A stretch of 64,000 nt of DNA, taken from positions 992,001 through 1,056,000 of the forward strand of contig CAVPMN010000001.1 of the NCBI GenBank assembly GCA_963706425.1. The letters are read 5' to 3'. The first letter of the stretch is position 1. Each line of letters begins with the position of its first letter. Under the pieces are notes generated by a model, which did not search any database, was not told where the DNA came from, and saw only the letters and a list, made by a program, of their open reading frames with translations. The stretch is from CAVPMN01 sp963706425. GTDB taxonomy: Bacteria; Actinomycetota; Acidimicrobiia; Acidimicrobiales; Acidimicrobilacustridaceae. Shown here piece by piece: positions 8,714 to 17,252 of the stretch. A program made the translations under genes and the position numbers.

Positions 8714-10174
8714 TTAAGGTTCAGCCAACAGCGTCGCCGCCTCGGGACAGACGCTCGTGCGTGACTGCCGACCACCGCCGCCCGTCACCGGGGTCGGGGC
8801 GGGCTGGGCACTGAGCGCACCGAGCGGCAGCCAGCCGCCCTTGCCCGACGCCTTCACCTGATAGAGCGCGGCGTCGGCGGCCTCGACCAGGGCGTCGCCG
8901 TCGGCCGTCGCGGCGGTGCCGACGCCGATGCCCACGCTCGCCCCGACGACGACCGCCACGCCGTCGATCTCGTAGGGCTGGCTCAGCGCGACGAGCAGCC
9001 GCTCGGCCAGCTGCTCGAGCTCGTCGATGCACCCGACACCCCGGCACAGCACGGCGAACTCGTCACCACCGAGCCTGGCCACCAGGTCGTCGCGGCGCAC
9101 GGTGGCCGACAACCGACGGGCCACTTCGGTGAGCACCTGATCGCCCGCCGCGTGACCGAGCCGGTCGTTCACGGGCTTGAAGCGGTCGAGGTCGAGGTAG
9201 AGCACCGCCACCTGACCCTCGTCGTCGCCTTCGCGGCGACCCTTGTAGACCGCGTCGAGCGAGGCGTAGAACTGGTTGCGGTTGGCGAGTTGGGTCAGCG
9301 AGTCGTGCGTCGCCGCGTGACGCAACTGCCCGAGGGCCCGCTCACGATCGAGGGCCAGGCCGGCGATGCGGGCCAGGCGATCCATGGCCATGAGCCGAGA
9401 GTGGTCGGGCACCACCTCGTCGCTGCGGCGCCAGACGACGACGCACGCCCCGACCGTGCCATCGCGCCCTTCGAGGACCGGCCAGGCCCAGCACAGCCCG
9501 AGCCCCGCCCGCTCCGCCGACGCGCGCAACGACGGGGGCAGGTCGGAGACGGCCATCACACAGCGCTCGCGGGTCGCCAACACCTGGTGCCATGGCGTTC
9601 CCGGGTCGGCATCGGCGACGCCAGCCAGTGCGGGATCGAGGTCGTCGGCCACCACCCCCCGACCGAACCGGTCCGCCGAGGGCTCGAACAAGATCGAGCC
9701 CGACGCCTCGAGCGTCTCACAGGCCATGGCGTCGACCAGGAGACGCAACGTGCGCTCGATGGGCTCGTCGCGGCCCAACGACTCGAGGGCCTCGTCGAGC
9801 AGCATGCGCTCGTCCCACCGACGCACGTAGACCACCAGGCCCTGCAACACCGGGTGCTTCAGCTGGGCGTTGGCCCAGACCTCGAACATCTTCGTCGAGC
9901 CGTCGGCCTGCACCACCCGGAAGAGGGTGGGCAGCCGCAGCCCGTCGGCCGCCAACGCCGCGCCGACGGTGTCGAACGCCGCCTGGTCCCACTCGGGATC
10001 GAGATACTCGAAGATGTTGGTGCCCAGGATCTCGTCGACTGTGTAGCCGAACATCCGGGTCACCGTGTCGTTGACCCAGGTGATCACGCCCGACTCGTCG
10101 ATGAGCAGCACGAGATAGGGGCTCTCGTCGAGCAATCCGGCCAGAACGTCGGGGGCGTCGGGCCGCGGTGCCAT
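8714..10174 (-). CDS. PAS-GAF-like-GGDEF diguanylate cyclase
   Basis: 486 residues from the ATG at 10174. Residues about 10-125 are a PAS domain (LVLLIDESGVITWVND, then MFGYTVDEILG). About 135-285 is a GAF-like sensor region, and 290-455 is the GGDEF domain. The active-site loop reads RLGGDEF (369-373), and an RxxD inhibitory site (360-363) lies exactly five residues upstream, so the enzyme should make cyclic di-GMP and be product-inhibited. No membrane segment is seen, so it is probably cytosolic and senses an unknown small ligand through PAS/GAF. Divergent from the VOC gene by 60 bases. It is the only one of three GGDEF proteins here with an intact active site. Confidence 0.9.
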   Translation of the reverse strand: MAPRPDAPDVLAGLLDESPYLVLLIDESGVITWVNDTVTRMFGYTVDEILGTNIFEYLDPEWDQAAFDTVGAALAADGLRLPTLFRVVQADGSTKMFEVWANAQLKHPVLQGLVVYVRRWDERMLLDEALESLGRDEPIERTLRLLVDAMACETLEASGSILFEPSADRFGRGVVADDLDPALAGVADADPGTPWHQVLATRERCVMAVSDLPPSLRASAERAGLGLCWAWPVLEGRDGTVGACVVVWRRSDEVVPDHSRLMAMDRLARIAGLALDRERALGQLRHAATHDSLTQLANRNQFYASLDAVYKGRREGDDEGQVAVLYLDLDRFKPVNDRLGHAAGDQVLTEVARRLSATVRRDDLVARLGGDEFAVLCRGVGCIDELEQLAERLLVALSQPYEIDGVAVVVGASVGIGVGTAATADGDALVEAADAALYQVKASGKGGWLPLGALSAQPAPTPVTGGGGRQSRTSVCPEAATLLAEP

Positions 10175-10234
10175 CGGGCCAGAGTACGGGTTGGCCGCAA
10201 CGCTCTCTCCACCGGATCGCGCGACGCTCAGAGG

Positions 10235-10620
10235 ATGAGTCGAACGGACCAGCCCATCGAATCGATCAGCGCGGTCACGCTCGCCACCGCCGACATGGCG
10301 AAGGCGGTCGCCTTCTACGACTCGTTGGGCTTCGAGCTGCTCTACGGCGGACCAGACGCCACGTTCACGAGCTATCGCGTAGGCGGCGGCTTCCTCAACC
10401 TCCAGCTCGACCCGGATCACGCGCCGGTGCCACGCATCTGGGGACGGGTCATCTTCCACGTCGCCGACGTCGACGCACCTCTACCACCGCGCCATCGCCG
10501 CCGGCCACGAACCGTCGACGGCGCCCGCCGACGCACCCTGGGGCGAGCGCTACTTCCACCTGCTCGACCCCGACGGTCACGAGCTCAGCTTCGCTCGACC
10601 GTTGTCCCCCGCAGACCTGA
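10235..10620 (+). CDS. VOC (glyoxalase/bleomycin-resistance fold) protein with frameshifts
   Basis: Starts at the ATG 10235 behind a GAGG element. The first part has the family pattern ISAVTLATADMAKAVAFYDSLGFE, then FHVADVD. Around 10474-10479 the frame changes (+1) and the expected second half follows: LYHRAIAAGHEP, then WGERYFHLLDPDGHELSFARPL. In the new frame the reading would run on to 10805 over the next gene's start. Dropping one C from CCCCC (10606-10610) instead ends it at 10620 and gives 127 residues, the normal VOC length. VOC enzymes are metal-dependent dioxygenases, isomerases or resistance proteins; no substrate can be assigned. The two breaks match the indel pattern seen elsewhere in the window. 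Confidence 0.72.
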
Positions 10621-10801
10621 CCCGCACACTGACCCGCCACACTGACCCGCACGCGCACCGCGCATCGCCCGGCACCGAGCGGGGTCCCGGGCGATGTGGG
10701 ACTTCCGCCCCTGTCTGCCAGTCGAGCGAATATCGCCTACTGATCCGAACGATTCCCGACGGGGGAGCCGCACCTACCGGGTGCGAGAGGGGAGGATCAG
10801 A

Positions 10802-11413
10802 ATGAGACGTCGGACACTCGACATCGTGTTCAGCGCGGGCGGGGTAGTCCTGGCTGGCCTACTGCTGGTGCTGGGCCTGGTGCTGCAGAACCAAGCCTCG
10901 TTCGCGGAGGACTACGTCACCGATCAGCTGACCGCGCAGCGCATCACCTTCACGCCCGAGGACAAGCTCACCGACGAGGAGCGCCAGGCCTCCTGCCTGG
11001 TGGACAACGCAGGTCAACCGCTGACCACGGGCAAGCAGTCGGAGTGCTATGCGAACGAGTACATCGCACTGCACCTGAGCGAGATCAACGAAGGCAAGAC
11101 CTACTCGGAGACGAGCGCGCAGTCCCGGGCGGCCAAGTCAGCGGCCGACGATGCCGTCGAGACCGAACCCGACGCTGAGGCAACGCTGGTGCTCGTGGCG
11201 GACGCCGAGAAGCTGTCGGGTCAGACCGAGTCGCTCTTCCGGGGCGAGTCACTGCGCGGCGTGCTGCTCACGACCTATGGGTTCAGCATCTTCGGCGAGC
11301 GCGCGCAGCAGGCGGCATGGGTCTCCTTCGCCGCGGCCTTCGTGCTGTTCCTCGCATCGATCGCCGGTTTCGTCCATGCCTTCACCACGCCGAAGGACGA
11401 GATCGTCGAGTAG
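10802..11413 (+). CDS. Two-span membrane protein of unknown function
   Basis: 203 residues. An N-terminal transmembrane helix (about residues 8-30, rich in Val/Leu/Gly) is followed by a roughly 130-residue extracytoplasmic domain with three cysteines (ASCLVDN, SECYANEY) and acidic character. A second transmembrane helix follows near residues 170-195, with a short charged tail ending DEIVE. No enzymatic motif is seen. The layout, with two helices bracketing an outside domain, is common among conserved actinobacterial membrane proteins annotated only as hypothetical. An AGAGGGGAGG-type ribosome binding site lies just before the ATG. It ends in an 18-bp stem hairpin shared with the end of the convergent helicase gene. 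Confidence 0.72.
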   Translation: MRRRTLDIVFSAGGVVLAGLLLVLGLVLQNQASFAEDYVTDQLTAQRITFTPEDKLTDEERQASCLVDNAGQPLTTGKQSECYANEYIALHLSEINEGKTYSETSAQSRAAKSAADDAVETEPDAEATLVLVADAEKLSGQTESLFRGESLRGVLLTTYGFSIFGERAQQAAWVSFAAAFVLFLASIAGFVHAFTTPKDEIVE

Positions 11414-11422
11414 TCGTCGAGC

Positions 11423-11468
11423 CACGAGCTGGTGATCGTCAGACGTCGCCGACGATCACCAGCTCGTG
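11423..11468. terminator. 18-bp perfect stem hairpin between convergent genes
   Basis: Arms 11423-11440 (CACGAGCTGGTGATCGTC) and 11451-11468 are perfect reverse complements around a 10-base loop. The right arm is inside the coding end of the HelD-like gene (it encodes the HELVIVG segment), while the left arm lies in the short intergenic space after the upstream membrane protein stop at 11413. It can serve as a bidirectional terminator for both converging genes. There is no T-run, as is usual in high-GC actinobacteria. Confidence 0.65.
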
Positions 11469-13080
11469 CGCAGCGCGCGATGCGGCCAGATAGATCTCCG
11501 AGCCGTTCATCCTGCGGGTGTCGACCACCACGCCGTCGTACTCGACGCCTTTGTGCACCCACACGTCGTCGGCGTCGATGACTGCCACATTGGGCCAACG
11601 GCTCGGCGAGCTCGGCGGCCGCGGTGGGCACGTCGGTGCCGTGGCGCACGGGCATGCCGGTCGGCCGGATGCCGACCAGCTCGACCGCGTCGATGTGGTG
11701 GCGACGGGCGTGGCTGTTGAGCCAGTCGGCGATCTCGGCCGACATGCGGTAGGCGGTGTCCATCTCCTCGAGCCCGACGTCGAGCAGCTCGGCCGCCCGC
11801 CGCAGGCCGAGTCCGGCGGGGTTGCTGCGCTGAGCGTCGTCACCCACGAGCGACAACCCGTTCGCCCGCCGCATCACGGCGCGTAGCTGCAACGACGTGA
11901 GGTCTTGGGCCTCGTCGACGATGACGTGCGAATAGCGGGCGGGCACACCTTCGAACCTGGCCCGCACCTCGTCTTCGAGCGCACCGTCGTGGGGTGAGGC
12001 CAGCCAGGCGTCGATCAGGTCGGGCGGCGCTCCGAGCTCGGTCAGTGTCGCCCGGCGACGCAGCTTGGCCAGAGCCTGGCGAGTGGTGCAGGTGGGCCAC
12101 ACCTTGGCGGCCCCTTTGCTCACCACGCCCGCGGGCACCCCATGACGACGGGCGAGGGTCTCGACGAAGATGCGACGGCGATCTCGCCACGACAGCGGGC
12201 GGGGCGCCAGCCGCTCCACCAGCTCGCTCACCTCCCTCTCCGGCACGGAACGGCGAGGGCCGATGGGCACGGGGCCCACCTGGTAGAGCCCGGCCTCGAA
12301 ACGATCGAGCACGTCGATCCACCGCTCGTCACCCCCGGCGGGGCCTGCAGGGCCGAGCAGGCGATCGAAGGTGGTCTGCTTGATGCGCGCCTCACCCAAG
12401 GTGGGCAGCACCGCCGACACGAACCGCAGGAACCGGTCGCTCGGGCCGATCACCAGGATGCGATCGGCGGCCACCCGACGGTCGTTGTAGACGAGCCACG
12501 CGGCCCGGTGCAGTCCGACCACCGTCTTGCCCGTGCCCGGACCACCCCGCAGCACGAGACGGGCGTCGGGGTCGAGGCGGACGAGGCGATCCTGGTCGGC
12601 CTGCAGCGTCGCCACCGCGGTGCGCATCTCGGAACCACGGCTGCGCGACAGCTCGGTGAGCAACGGCGACGACCCGCTGACCTCGCCGCTCACGAAGTCC
12701 TCGACGAACAGATCGTCGATGCACCCCACGTAGCTGATCCGACGAGTCAACGCGAGCGGCTCACCGAACCGCGCTTGGTAGAACTGCTCGGCGAACGGCG
12801 CCCGCCAGTCGATCACCAGTTGCTCGCCGCCGGAGTCGATGCCGTAGAGGCCGACTCGCCAGGGGTGGTCGTCGTCGATGCGACCGAACACCACCAACTC
12901 CTGCTGCAGCTTCTCGATCGTGCCCGCCACCACAGCATCGATGTACTCGTCGGCGAGGGCGTCGGCACCGCCACCGGAGATGCCGGCCAGCGACCGCAAC
13001 TTGTCGTCGACCGCTCGCCGAGCGCGCTCGAGCTGGGCCCGTTCCGTGTCGAGACTCACCACTTCGTCGTCACCAGCCAC
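11439..13080 (-). CDS. HelD-like UvrD/Rep superfamily 1 helicase (one frameshift)
   Basis: 546 residues after correction. The N-terminus is a short coiled-coil stretch (ERAQLERARRAVDDKLRSL), then YGIDSGGEQLVIDWRAPFAEQFYQA, the hallmark DWRAP segment of HelD-type proteins that remove stalled RNA polymerase from DNA. Helicase motifs follow: Walker A (RGGPGTGKTVVGLHRAAWL), Walker B (HVIVDEAQDLTSLQ), SLVGDDAQ, and after the break GVEYDGVVVDT and YLAASRAAHELVIVGD. A +1 break sits in GGG at 11592-11594; removing one base reads LANVAVIDADDVW and restores the C-terminus. Several GTG starts are possible (13080, 13062, 13059); no ATG fits. It is shorter than classical HelD (about 700-800 residues), so polymerase recycling is inferred, not shown. 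Confidence 0.8.
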
Positions 13081-13254
13081 GTCGACCCCCGCGCCACGGA
13101 CCCCGCCGGGGCGCCGACGGGGGGAGCGACACGCTAGACGCGAGTCGGTCGGTCGCGGCGGCGAAATTTCCCGGGTTGGTGCCCCGCATGCCGTTGCGAC
13201 CGGCGGACGCCCGGGCGATGCTGGACCCACCCACCCGACCGAACAGGAGCCCCC

Positions 13255-14019
13255 ATGGGACAGCCCAGCAGCGTCATCCGGTTGCTCGGGGGGCCACCCG
13301 GCCTCGCCGACTGCCACATCGACCTCGACGCCGATCCGTGCGACCGAGCCGACGCCGCTGGTGGGCGGTTCCTGCGAGCCACCCGCGACTCCGTGACCAC
13401 CTCGTTCACCCGGTTGCAGTCCCGATGCGTCGATCGGGCCACCGCGGAGCAGATCGCCGCCGCATGGCGCCTGGCGGTGTTCGTCCCTGCGGGCGGCGGC
13501 TGGGGCGGACGCGCCCGGCGCTACCGGTTCGAGGGCCGCTACCGCCTCGATGCGGCCCGCGACGAGCACGGCCACTGGAAGCTCACCGAACGGGCGTCCG
13601 ACACCCTCACGTCGCGGGCGCCCCTGCACGACGAGTGGGCTGCGCTCGAGGCCGCCGTCGACGAGGCCGCTCGCCGCTTCGCGACGGTCGCGTCGCTGCT
13701 GCCGCCCGGGCCGCTGGCCGAACGGGCCCTCGCCACCCGCCGAGCCGTCGGCACCTGCGTGCGCGACGCCGCCCGGCTGTGTGCGGTGGGCGCCACCGTC
13801 GCCCCCGGATGGACCGCCGACCCGCGAGGCACGACGGGTCATGTCGGCACCACCGAAGTCCACGCCCTTGCCACTCGCGTGCTCGGCCTGGTCGACACCA
13901 TCGAGGTGGCCACCTCTCAACTGGTGGCACTGCACCTCGAAGTAGGCCACGACGCCGACCCGGTCGCGCCGGTCGCCTCACTGAACGCTGCGTGGATCGA
14001 GCTGTCGTCGGGCAGCTGA
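13255..14019 (+). CDS. Unknown protein, 254 residues
   Basis: Supported as a real gene by an AGGAG element seven bases before the ATG, strong third-position GC bias and lack of a better frame. I do not recognise the family. The protein begins MGQPSSVIRLLGG, is rich in Ala, Arg and Asp, has a run of aromatic and Gly residues around 80-95 (PAGGGWGGRARRYRFEGRYRL), then long amphipathic helices. There is no signal peptide, membrane helix or cofactor motif. It is divergent from the HelD-like gene (about 170 bases of shared upstream DNA) and lies 21 bases ahead of the PhyH-family gene on the same strand, so the two may be cotranscribed. Confidence 0.6.
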   Translation: MGQPSSVIRLLGGPPGLADCHIDLDADPCDRADAAGGRFLRATRDSVTTSFTRLQSRCVDRATAEQIAAAWRLAVFVPAGGGWGGRARRYRFEGRYRLDAARDEHGHWKLTERASDTLTSRAPLHDEWAALEAAVDEAARRFATVASLLPPGPLAERALATRRAVGTCVRDAARLCAVGATVAPGWTADPRGTTGHVGTTEVHALATRVLGLVDTIEVATSQLVALHLEVGHDADPVAPVASLNAAWIELSSGS

Positions 14020-14040
14020 CCGTCGTGCCAGGCTGACTCG

Positions 14041-14892
14041 ATGAGCACCGACCACCCGCTCCCCCGTTTCGACGCCGGCGCCGGCACCGACGAGGTCGCG
14101 ACCGCCCTCCACGACCACGGTGTCGCCATCATCGAGCGCCTGGCCGGCGACGAGCTCTGTGACCGGGTCGCGGCCGAGCTCGCCCCTCACATCGCCCGCA
14201 CGCCCACCGGCGCCGACGACTTCACCGGCGCTTCGACCCGACGCACTGGCGCCCTGCTGGCGCGTTCTCGCTCTGCTGCGGAGATGGTCGCCCATCCGCT
14301 GGTGCTCGACGTGGCCGAGCAGGTGCTGTGGCCGAGCAAGACCACCTTCCAGCTGCATCTCACCCAGGCCATCAGCATCGGCCCGGGTGCCGACGCGCAG
14401 TATCTCCATCGCGACCAGTGGTGCTTCGACTTCTTCCCGTTCCCCGACGACGTCGAAGTCGAGCTGGCCACCATCTGGGCCCTCGACGAGTTCACCGAGG
14501 CCAACGGGGCCACTCGCGTCGTGCCGGGCTCGCACCGGGCCACCGATCCCCGTGCCTTCACGGCGCACGACACCGTGCCGGTCACGATGCCGCGCGGCTC
14601 GGTGGTGCTCTACACCGGGCGAACGGTGCACGGCGGCGGCGCCAACCGATCGACGTCGTGGCGCACAGGCGTCAACGTCGACTATGTGCTCGGTTGGCTG
14701 CGACAGGAGGAGAACCAGTACCTCTCGGTGCCGCTCGACGTCGTTCGCGAGCTACCCGAACGGGTGCAGCGGCTGATGGGCTACGAGATGGGCGCCTACG
14801 CGCTCGGCTATGTCGACGACGTGCGCAACCCGATGTCGGTGCTGCACCCCACCGACACCGCGGCACCCACCAGCTTCGCCGCCGACCGCTGA
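14041..14892 (+). CDS. Phytanoyl-CoA dioxygenase (PhyH) family Fe(II)/2-oxoglutarate oxygenase
   Basis: 283 residues. The double-stranded beta-helix core shows the iron-binding HxD (YLHRDQW, His and Asp two apart) and the distal His with the 2-oxoglutarate Arg further on (GRTVHGGGANRS). A typical PhyH segment lies between them (ATIWALDEFTEANGATRVVPGSH). These enzymes hydroxylate unactivated carbons of small molecules such as acyl-CoAs, ectoine or secondary metabolites; the substrate is not predictable here. It sits 21 bases after the unknown 254-residue gene and converges with the FAD oxidoreductase. All three iron ligands are present, so activity is expected. Confidence 0.9.
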   Translation: MSTDHPLPRFDAGAGTDEVATALHDHGVAIIERLAGDELCDRVAAELAPHIARTPTGADDFTGASTRRTGALLARSRSAAEMVAHPLVLDVAEQVLWPSKTTFQLHLTQAISIGPGADAQYLHRDQWCFDFFPFPDDVEVELATIWALDEFTEANGATRVVPGSHRATDPRAFTAHDTVPVTMPRGSVVLYTGRTVHGGGANRSTSWRTGVNVDYVLGWLRQEENQYLSVPLDVVRELPERVQRLMGYEMGAYALGYVDDVRNPMSVLHPTDTAAPTSFAADR

Positions 14893-14912
14893 GTCGACGT
14901 CGATCCGCTGAA

Positions 14913-16160
14913 TCAGACGCGGAGCGAGCGCAAGACGTCCTCAGCCGTGCGGCGCCCCGAGTAGAGCGCACCCTGGATCGACCCGGTGTCACGGTGGTCG
15001 CCGCACACCCACAACGACGGCGACAGCCGAGTGCGTCGCTTGGGATGCAGCGGGGCCGACTGGTCGGGCTGGCCGTAGGGGATGCGATAGGTCCGCAGGT
15101 GCTGCCATCCGTCGACGGTCGGCCCGAACCAGCCGCGCAACTGCCGGCGCACCTCGGCCTCGACGTCGTCACCCCAGGTGCCGGGACAGGCAGCCGACAC
15201 GAGGGCGCGGCCGTCGCTGCTGTAGCTGGAAGCAACGTTGGTCATCACCGAGACGTTGAGGGCCGGTCCGCTCCCGGCACCGTCGAGCATCACCAGAGGC
15301 TCCGGCCTGGGTGCCGAAGGGGCAGCAAAGTAGACGCACGCCGCAGCTCGCCCCGGCGCCACGTCGAGCCCCGTGAGCCGGGCTGCTTCAGGCCCTTCGA
15401 CGGCCACCACCACCGCTGGCGCCTCCATGCGTTGCCCGCCGGCGAGCGTGACCCCCGAATCGTCGACGGCCGTCACCCGTTGTCCCGTGTGCACGCAGCC
15501 GGGCGGCAAGGCGTCGACCAGCTGTCGGGGGATCGCCTCCATCCCGAGGGCGGGCACGGTCGACTGGCCGGTGGCCAGCATCCGGAACAGCACGTCGAAC
15601 TGGCGACTCGACGTGGCCAGGGTCGGATCGAGCAGGATGCCGCCGAAGAGCGGTCGGAAGAACGCCTCGATCACCCGCTCGCTGAAGCCGAGGTCGAGCA
15701 GGTGCTGCTCGGTGGTCGAATCGGGCTGGCGGAACAGATCCTTCGGGTCGGTGGTGGTGGTGCGGTGACGCAGCCGGAGGATGCGGAGCTTGTCGGCCAC
15801 CGATCCGATCGGCGCCGTGGCGGTGGCGAGCAGCGACGTCGGCTGCCGGAGCGGATCGCCGACGCGGGCGAAACGGGTGCCGGTCCACACGAGCGCACCC
15901 GGGTCGAACGCCTGCAGGCGAAGGGCGTCGAGATCGAGCTGACTGCGAGCCTCCGGATAGGCCGTGAGCAGCACCTGGAAGCCCCGGTCGAGCCGAAACC
16001 CGTCGACCACGTCGGTGCGCACGCGGCCGCCGACGCCGTCGCTGGCCTCGACGACCCGCACCCTGCGTCCGGCCCGCACCAGGTGGGTGGCCGCAGCCAG
16101 ACCGGCCAGCCCCGCGCCGACCACCACCACGTCGGCGGTGTCCTCACCTGCGGGCATCAT
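14913..16160 (-). CDS. FAD-dependent amine-oxidase-like oxidoreductase
   Basis: 415 residues from the ATG at 16160. The N-terminal FAD-binding Rossmann motif (DVVVVGAGLAGLAAATHL) is followed by VRVVEASDGVGGRVRTD, the GG-doublet motif of the flavin amine oxidase / phytoene desaturase / protoporphyrinogen oxidase superfamily. Near the C-terminus is the second FAD motif (LWVCGDHRDTGSIQGALYSGRRTAEDVL). The start overlaps the stop of the F420-type gene by ATGA, so both are one transcript. Members of this subgroup are often annotated only as NAD(P)/FAD-dependent oxidoreductases. Coupling to a deazaflavin-type protein suggests a redox modification of a lipid or isoprenoid, which is inference. Confidence 0.88.
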   Translation of the reverse strand: MMPAGEDTADVVVVGAGLAGLAAATHLVRAGRRVRVVEASDGVGGRVRTDVVDGFRLDRGFQVLLTAYPEARSQLDLDALRLQAFDPGALVWTGTRFARVGDPLRQPTSLLATATAPIGSVADKLRILRLRHRTTTTDPKDLFRQPDSTTEQHLLDLGFSERVIEAFFRPLFGGILLDPTLATSSRQFDVLFRMLATGQSTVPALGMEAIPRQLVDALPPGCVHTGQRVTAVDDSGVTLAGGQRMEAPAVVVAVEGPEAARLTGLDVAPGRAAACVYFAAPSAPRPEPLVMLDGAGSGPALNVSVMTNVASSYSSDGRALVSAACPGTWGDDVEAEVRRQLRGWFGPTVDGWQHLRTYRIPYGQPDQSAPLHPKRRTRLSPSLWVCGDHRDTGSIQGALYSGRRTAEDVLRSLRV

Positions 16161-16531
16161 GCAGCAGATCGTCGCGCGGTCGGGTCCTCCTCGAGGTCGA
16201 GCCGCACGACGTTGAGTGGGCCCCGGCGCACCGAGGCGTGTGCCGGTCGAGCCCGACCGTTCAGCCACACACGGGCCGAGGCGTCGTTCTCGAGATTGCG
16301 CACCCACTGCGAATCGGGCCGAACGGTCGAGACGATCACCCGGCTCCCAACGCGGGTTGCGACGAGCGGCACCCGCCGGGGCAGGTGCGTGGTGCGGCCT
16401 GTCGTCTCCACGACCACCAGCCCCCCGCCGATCGGGAGTGGCGTTCCGAAACCCAACCGGATCGCTGGGTCGACGAATCGGTTGAGACCCCGGAAGACCG
16501 AGCGAAGCGGATGTCGACCTCGACGAAACAT
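16157..16531 (-). CDS. Deazaflavin (F420)-dependent nitroreductase-family protein
   Basis: 124 residues from the ATG at 16531, with an AAAGG element just upstream. The core has the split-beta-barrel Ddn pattern: VVVETTGRTTHLPRRVPLVATRVGSRVIVS, then WVRNLENDASARVWLNGRARPAHA, close to the family's NP.v.l...G..... segment. Such proteins bind F420H2 (or FMN) and reduce quinones or nitro compounds; some are haem or fatty-acid binders. It is first in a two-gene operon with the FAD oxidoreductase (ATGA overlap). A short AT-rich palindrome lies 55 bases upstream. A longer in-frame ATG start at 16765 is unlikely, because the added residues are low-complexity and would overlap the divergent gene. Confidence 0.82.
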   Translation of the reverse strand: MFRRGRHPLRSVFRGLNRFVDPAIRLGFGTPLPIGGGLVVVETTGRTTHLPRRVPLVATRVGSRVIVSTVRPDSQWVRNLENDASARVWLNGRARPAHASVRRGPLNVVRLDLEEDPTARRSAA

Positions 16532-16585
16532 GACTGGCCTTTCGTGGGCGGAGCAGGTAGCGGACGAACCATCCCGTACAAGCCT

Positions 16586-16599
16586 ATTTAGTGCTAAAT
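16586..16599. promoter_or_regulatory. AT-rich palindrome, candidate operator
   Basis: ATTTAG-TG-CTAAAT is a perfect 6-2-6 inverted repeat in an otherwise GC-rich intergenic region of about 215 bases between the F420-type gene (start 16531) and the CoA-binding gene (start 16747). AT-rich perfect palindromes are rare in this window, and the position fits an operator for the minus-strand pair. The cognate regulator is unknown. Confidence 0.45.
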
Positions 16600-16746
16600 C
16601 ATTCCCCGGCAGCTGGTCGACCGGACGGCGTCCGCCCGGCGCTGTCTCAGTCGAAGGACCTTCGCCCCTTGCCGTCGGGGAGATCGAGCGGTTGGCTGGA
16701 GGTGGAAGGGCGACCCCCACCGGGGTTGCCGGAGGAGGTATCGGCC

Positions 16747-17211
16747 ATGCCCACGAGAGCCGCAATCGACGATTTCCTGGCTCAGCACCGCCTCGCGTTC
16801 ATCGGTGTGTCACACAACCCCAAGGAGTTCTCCGCCGGCGTCTATCGGGAGCTGCGCGACCACGGCTACGAGTTGTTCCCGGTGAATCCTGGCGCCGACC
16901 TCATCGAAGGCGACGCGTGCGTGGCCACCGTGGCTGACCTGCCCGACGGGCTCGACGGCGCGATCGTCATGGTGCCCGCTGATGCCAGCGCCGCGGTGGT
17001 CGAGGCCTGCATCGACAAGGGCATCCCTCGCGTGTGGCTGCACAAGGGCGTCGGACCGTCGTCGGTGTCGGACGAGGCCGTGGCGTTGTGCCGCGAGCAC
17101 GGCATCGAGGTGATCGACGGCGCCTGCCCGATGATGTTCGCCGAACCGACGGCGTGGTTCCACCGCGTGCACCGGTTCGAGCGCAAGCTCACCGGCCAGC
17201 TACCTCACTGA
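16747..17211 (+). CDS. CoA-binding (YccU-type) protein
   Basis: 154 residues from the ATG at 16747, preceded by a GGAGGAGG ribosome binding site. It is a small Rossmann-fold CoA-binding protein: AFIGVSHNPKEFSAGVYREL, then YELFPVNPGADLIEGDACV, then DGAIVMVPADASAAVVEAC and IPRVWLHKGVG, matching the single-domain family related to the N-terminal part of succinyl-CoA synthetase alpha. The C-terminal ACPMMF.E segment is also family-typical. The precise role is unknown; related proteins bind CoA or act in small-molecule sensing. Confidence 0.88.
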   Translation: MPTRAAIDDFLAQHRLAFIGVSHNPKEFSAGVYRELRDHGYELFPVNPGADLIEGDACVATVADLPDGLDGAIVMVPADASAAVVEACIDKGIPRVWLHKGVGPSSVSDEAVALCREHGIEVIDGACPMMFAEPTAWFHRVHRFERKLTGQLPH

Positions 17212-17252
17212 GCCCGGCCCAGGACGGGCCTGGCGCGGAGCGGAGTTCGCTC

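Noticed and set aside
10602..10805. Extended C-terminus of the VOC protein into the next gene.
   Set aside because: The added 60 residues are Arg/Pro/Thr-rich and overlap the next start. A single extra C in CCCCC explains the run-on, and the corrected stop gives a normal length.
17221..17252. Terminator between the CoA-binding gene and the transglutaminase gene (GGAGCG/CGCTCC, 6-bp stem).
   Set aside because: The stem is short compared with the clear hairpins elsewhere and could occur by chance in such GC-rich DNA.
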